A stretch of 64,000 bases of DNA, from positions 1,116,001 to 1,180,000 of the forward strand of contig NZ_CP146244.1 of NCBI RefSeq assembly GCF_037039395.1, read 5' to 3'. The notes under the pieces were generated by a model. The model was not told the DNA's origin and searched no databases. It worked only from the letters and a program-made list of their open reading frames with translations. Below, in pieces: positions 63,566 through 64,000 of this stretch. Position 1 is the first letter of the stretch. Every line of letters starts with the position of its first letter. A program made the position numbers and the translations under genes. This stretch comes from Agrobacterium vitis (GTDB lineage: Bacteria; Pseudomonadota; Alphaproteobacteria; Rhizobiales; Rhizobiaceae).

Positions 63566-64000
63566 ATGATTTACGACCTGGAACTGATCGATGTGGGCAA
63601 GGTCTATGACAATGGCACCACGGCTGTCAGCGCCTTCAGCCTGGCGGTGAAGAAAGGTGAGTTCATCGCTTTTCTCGGCCCATCCGGCTGCGGCAAGACC
63701 ACGACGCTGAGGATGATTGCCGGGTTCGAGGGCATTTCCTCCGGCGATATGATGATCAAGGGCGTGCGGATGAACGACGTGCCGCCGCAAATGCGTCCGA
63801 CCGCGACGATCTTTCAGAACTACGCGCTGTTTCCCCATATGAGCGTGCGCCGCAACGTCGCGTATGGTCTTGAAGTCAAGGGGATGGCCAAGGCCGAGCG
63901 CGACCGCAAGGTGGAGCGGATCATTGCAACGCTTGGGCTCGAAGACATTGCCGAACGCAAGCCGGAAAAGCTTTCCGGCGGCCAGCGTCAGCGGGTGGCC
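63566..64000 (+). CDS. ABC transporter ATP-binding protein, N-terminal part (cut by window edge)
   Basis: The first 145 codons of a second PotA-like ATPase in the same operon. It shows Walker A LGPSGCGKTTTLR, the Q-loop TIFQNYALFPHMSV and the start of the signature LSGGQRQRVA. The gene runs off the right edge. It may replace or duplicate the ATPase at 57858, or belong to a further importer outside the window. Confidence 0.92.
   Translation, partial: MIYDLELIDVGKVYDNGTTAVSAFSLAVKKGEFIAFLGPSGCGKTTTLRMIAGFEGISSGDMMIKGVRMNDVPPQMRPTATIFQNYALFPHMSVRRNVAYGLEVKGMAKAERDRKVERIIATLGLEDIAERKPEKLSGGQRQRVA

Overview
The window reads as a chromosomal or large-replicon segment of a Rhizobiaceae alphaproteobacterium. 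The gene set fits the Agrobacterium/Allorhizobium/Rhizobium group: a CIRCE-controlled groESL, an MctP-type monocarboxylate symporter, the carboxyspermidine dehydrogenase/decarboxylase polyamine route, an acdR-acdS ACC-deaminase pair and several Pot-type ABC importers. Species level cannot be settled from sequence reading alone; an Allorhizobium vitis-like genome is a guess.

Region 1 (1-25700) is mostly housekeeping. It holds partial hisS, a methyltransferase-like protein, a glycosyltransferase, two small secreted Met/His/Cys-rich (copper-type) proteins, a HAD hydrolase, tag, two YkuD L,D-transpeptidases, a large MalT-like LuxR regulator, a frameshifted phosphopantetheinyl transferase, recX, an NADP-dependent oxidoreductase, a GNAT, a lipoprotein, ileS, mctP with its DUF3311 partner, ribF, a NagD-like HAD protein, chrA and groESL. 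A duplicated remnant of the groEL 3' end follows groEL.

Region 2 (25975-37434) is catabolic. An ATP-dependent hydantoinase/oxoprolinase pair (HyuB-HyuA) leads an operon with a complete Pot-type ABC importer whose last permease gene is frameshifted. A methylenetetrahydrofolate-reductase-like gene converges on it. The two-gene carboxyspermidine pathway to spermidine follows, its decarboxylase also broken by one base.

Region 3 (37504-44756) is a five-gene operon, NRAMP-like transporter / PxpA / DUF1445 / fused PxpB-PxpC / biotin carboxylase fused to a biotin carrier. A divergent FCD-type GntR regulator, a TTGT-n3-ACAA operator-like site and a perfect 20-bp-stem hairpin lie upstream. Region 4 (44757-51757) holds acdR-acdS, two unassigned or loosely assigned genes, a ghrA-like reductase behind a possible attenuator, gabD and a LysR regulator. 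Region 5 (52037-56298) is a second, unfused version of the region 3 system: pxpA, biotin carrier, biotin carboxylase, pxpB, pxpC. Region 6 (56331-64000) has a GntR regulator with two winged-helix domains, divergent from a Pot-type ABC importer operon that also carries two short-chain dehydrogenases and a second ATPase cut by the window edge.

The unifying theme is cyclic-amide (lactam, 5-oxoproline or hydantoin-like) catabolism. Three separate ring-opening systems lie within about 31 kb; at least two have their own importer, and the two Pxp systems each have a nearby regulator. Two of them pair PxpABC with biotin carboxylase and biotin carrier modules, which together match the parts of a urea-carboxylase-type enzyme. 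Three otherwise intact genes each carry a single extra base, so either recent inactivation or sequencing error must be considered.
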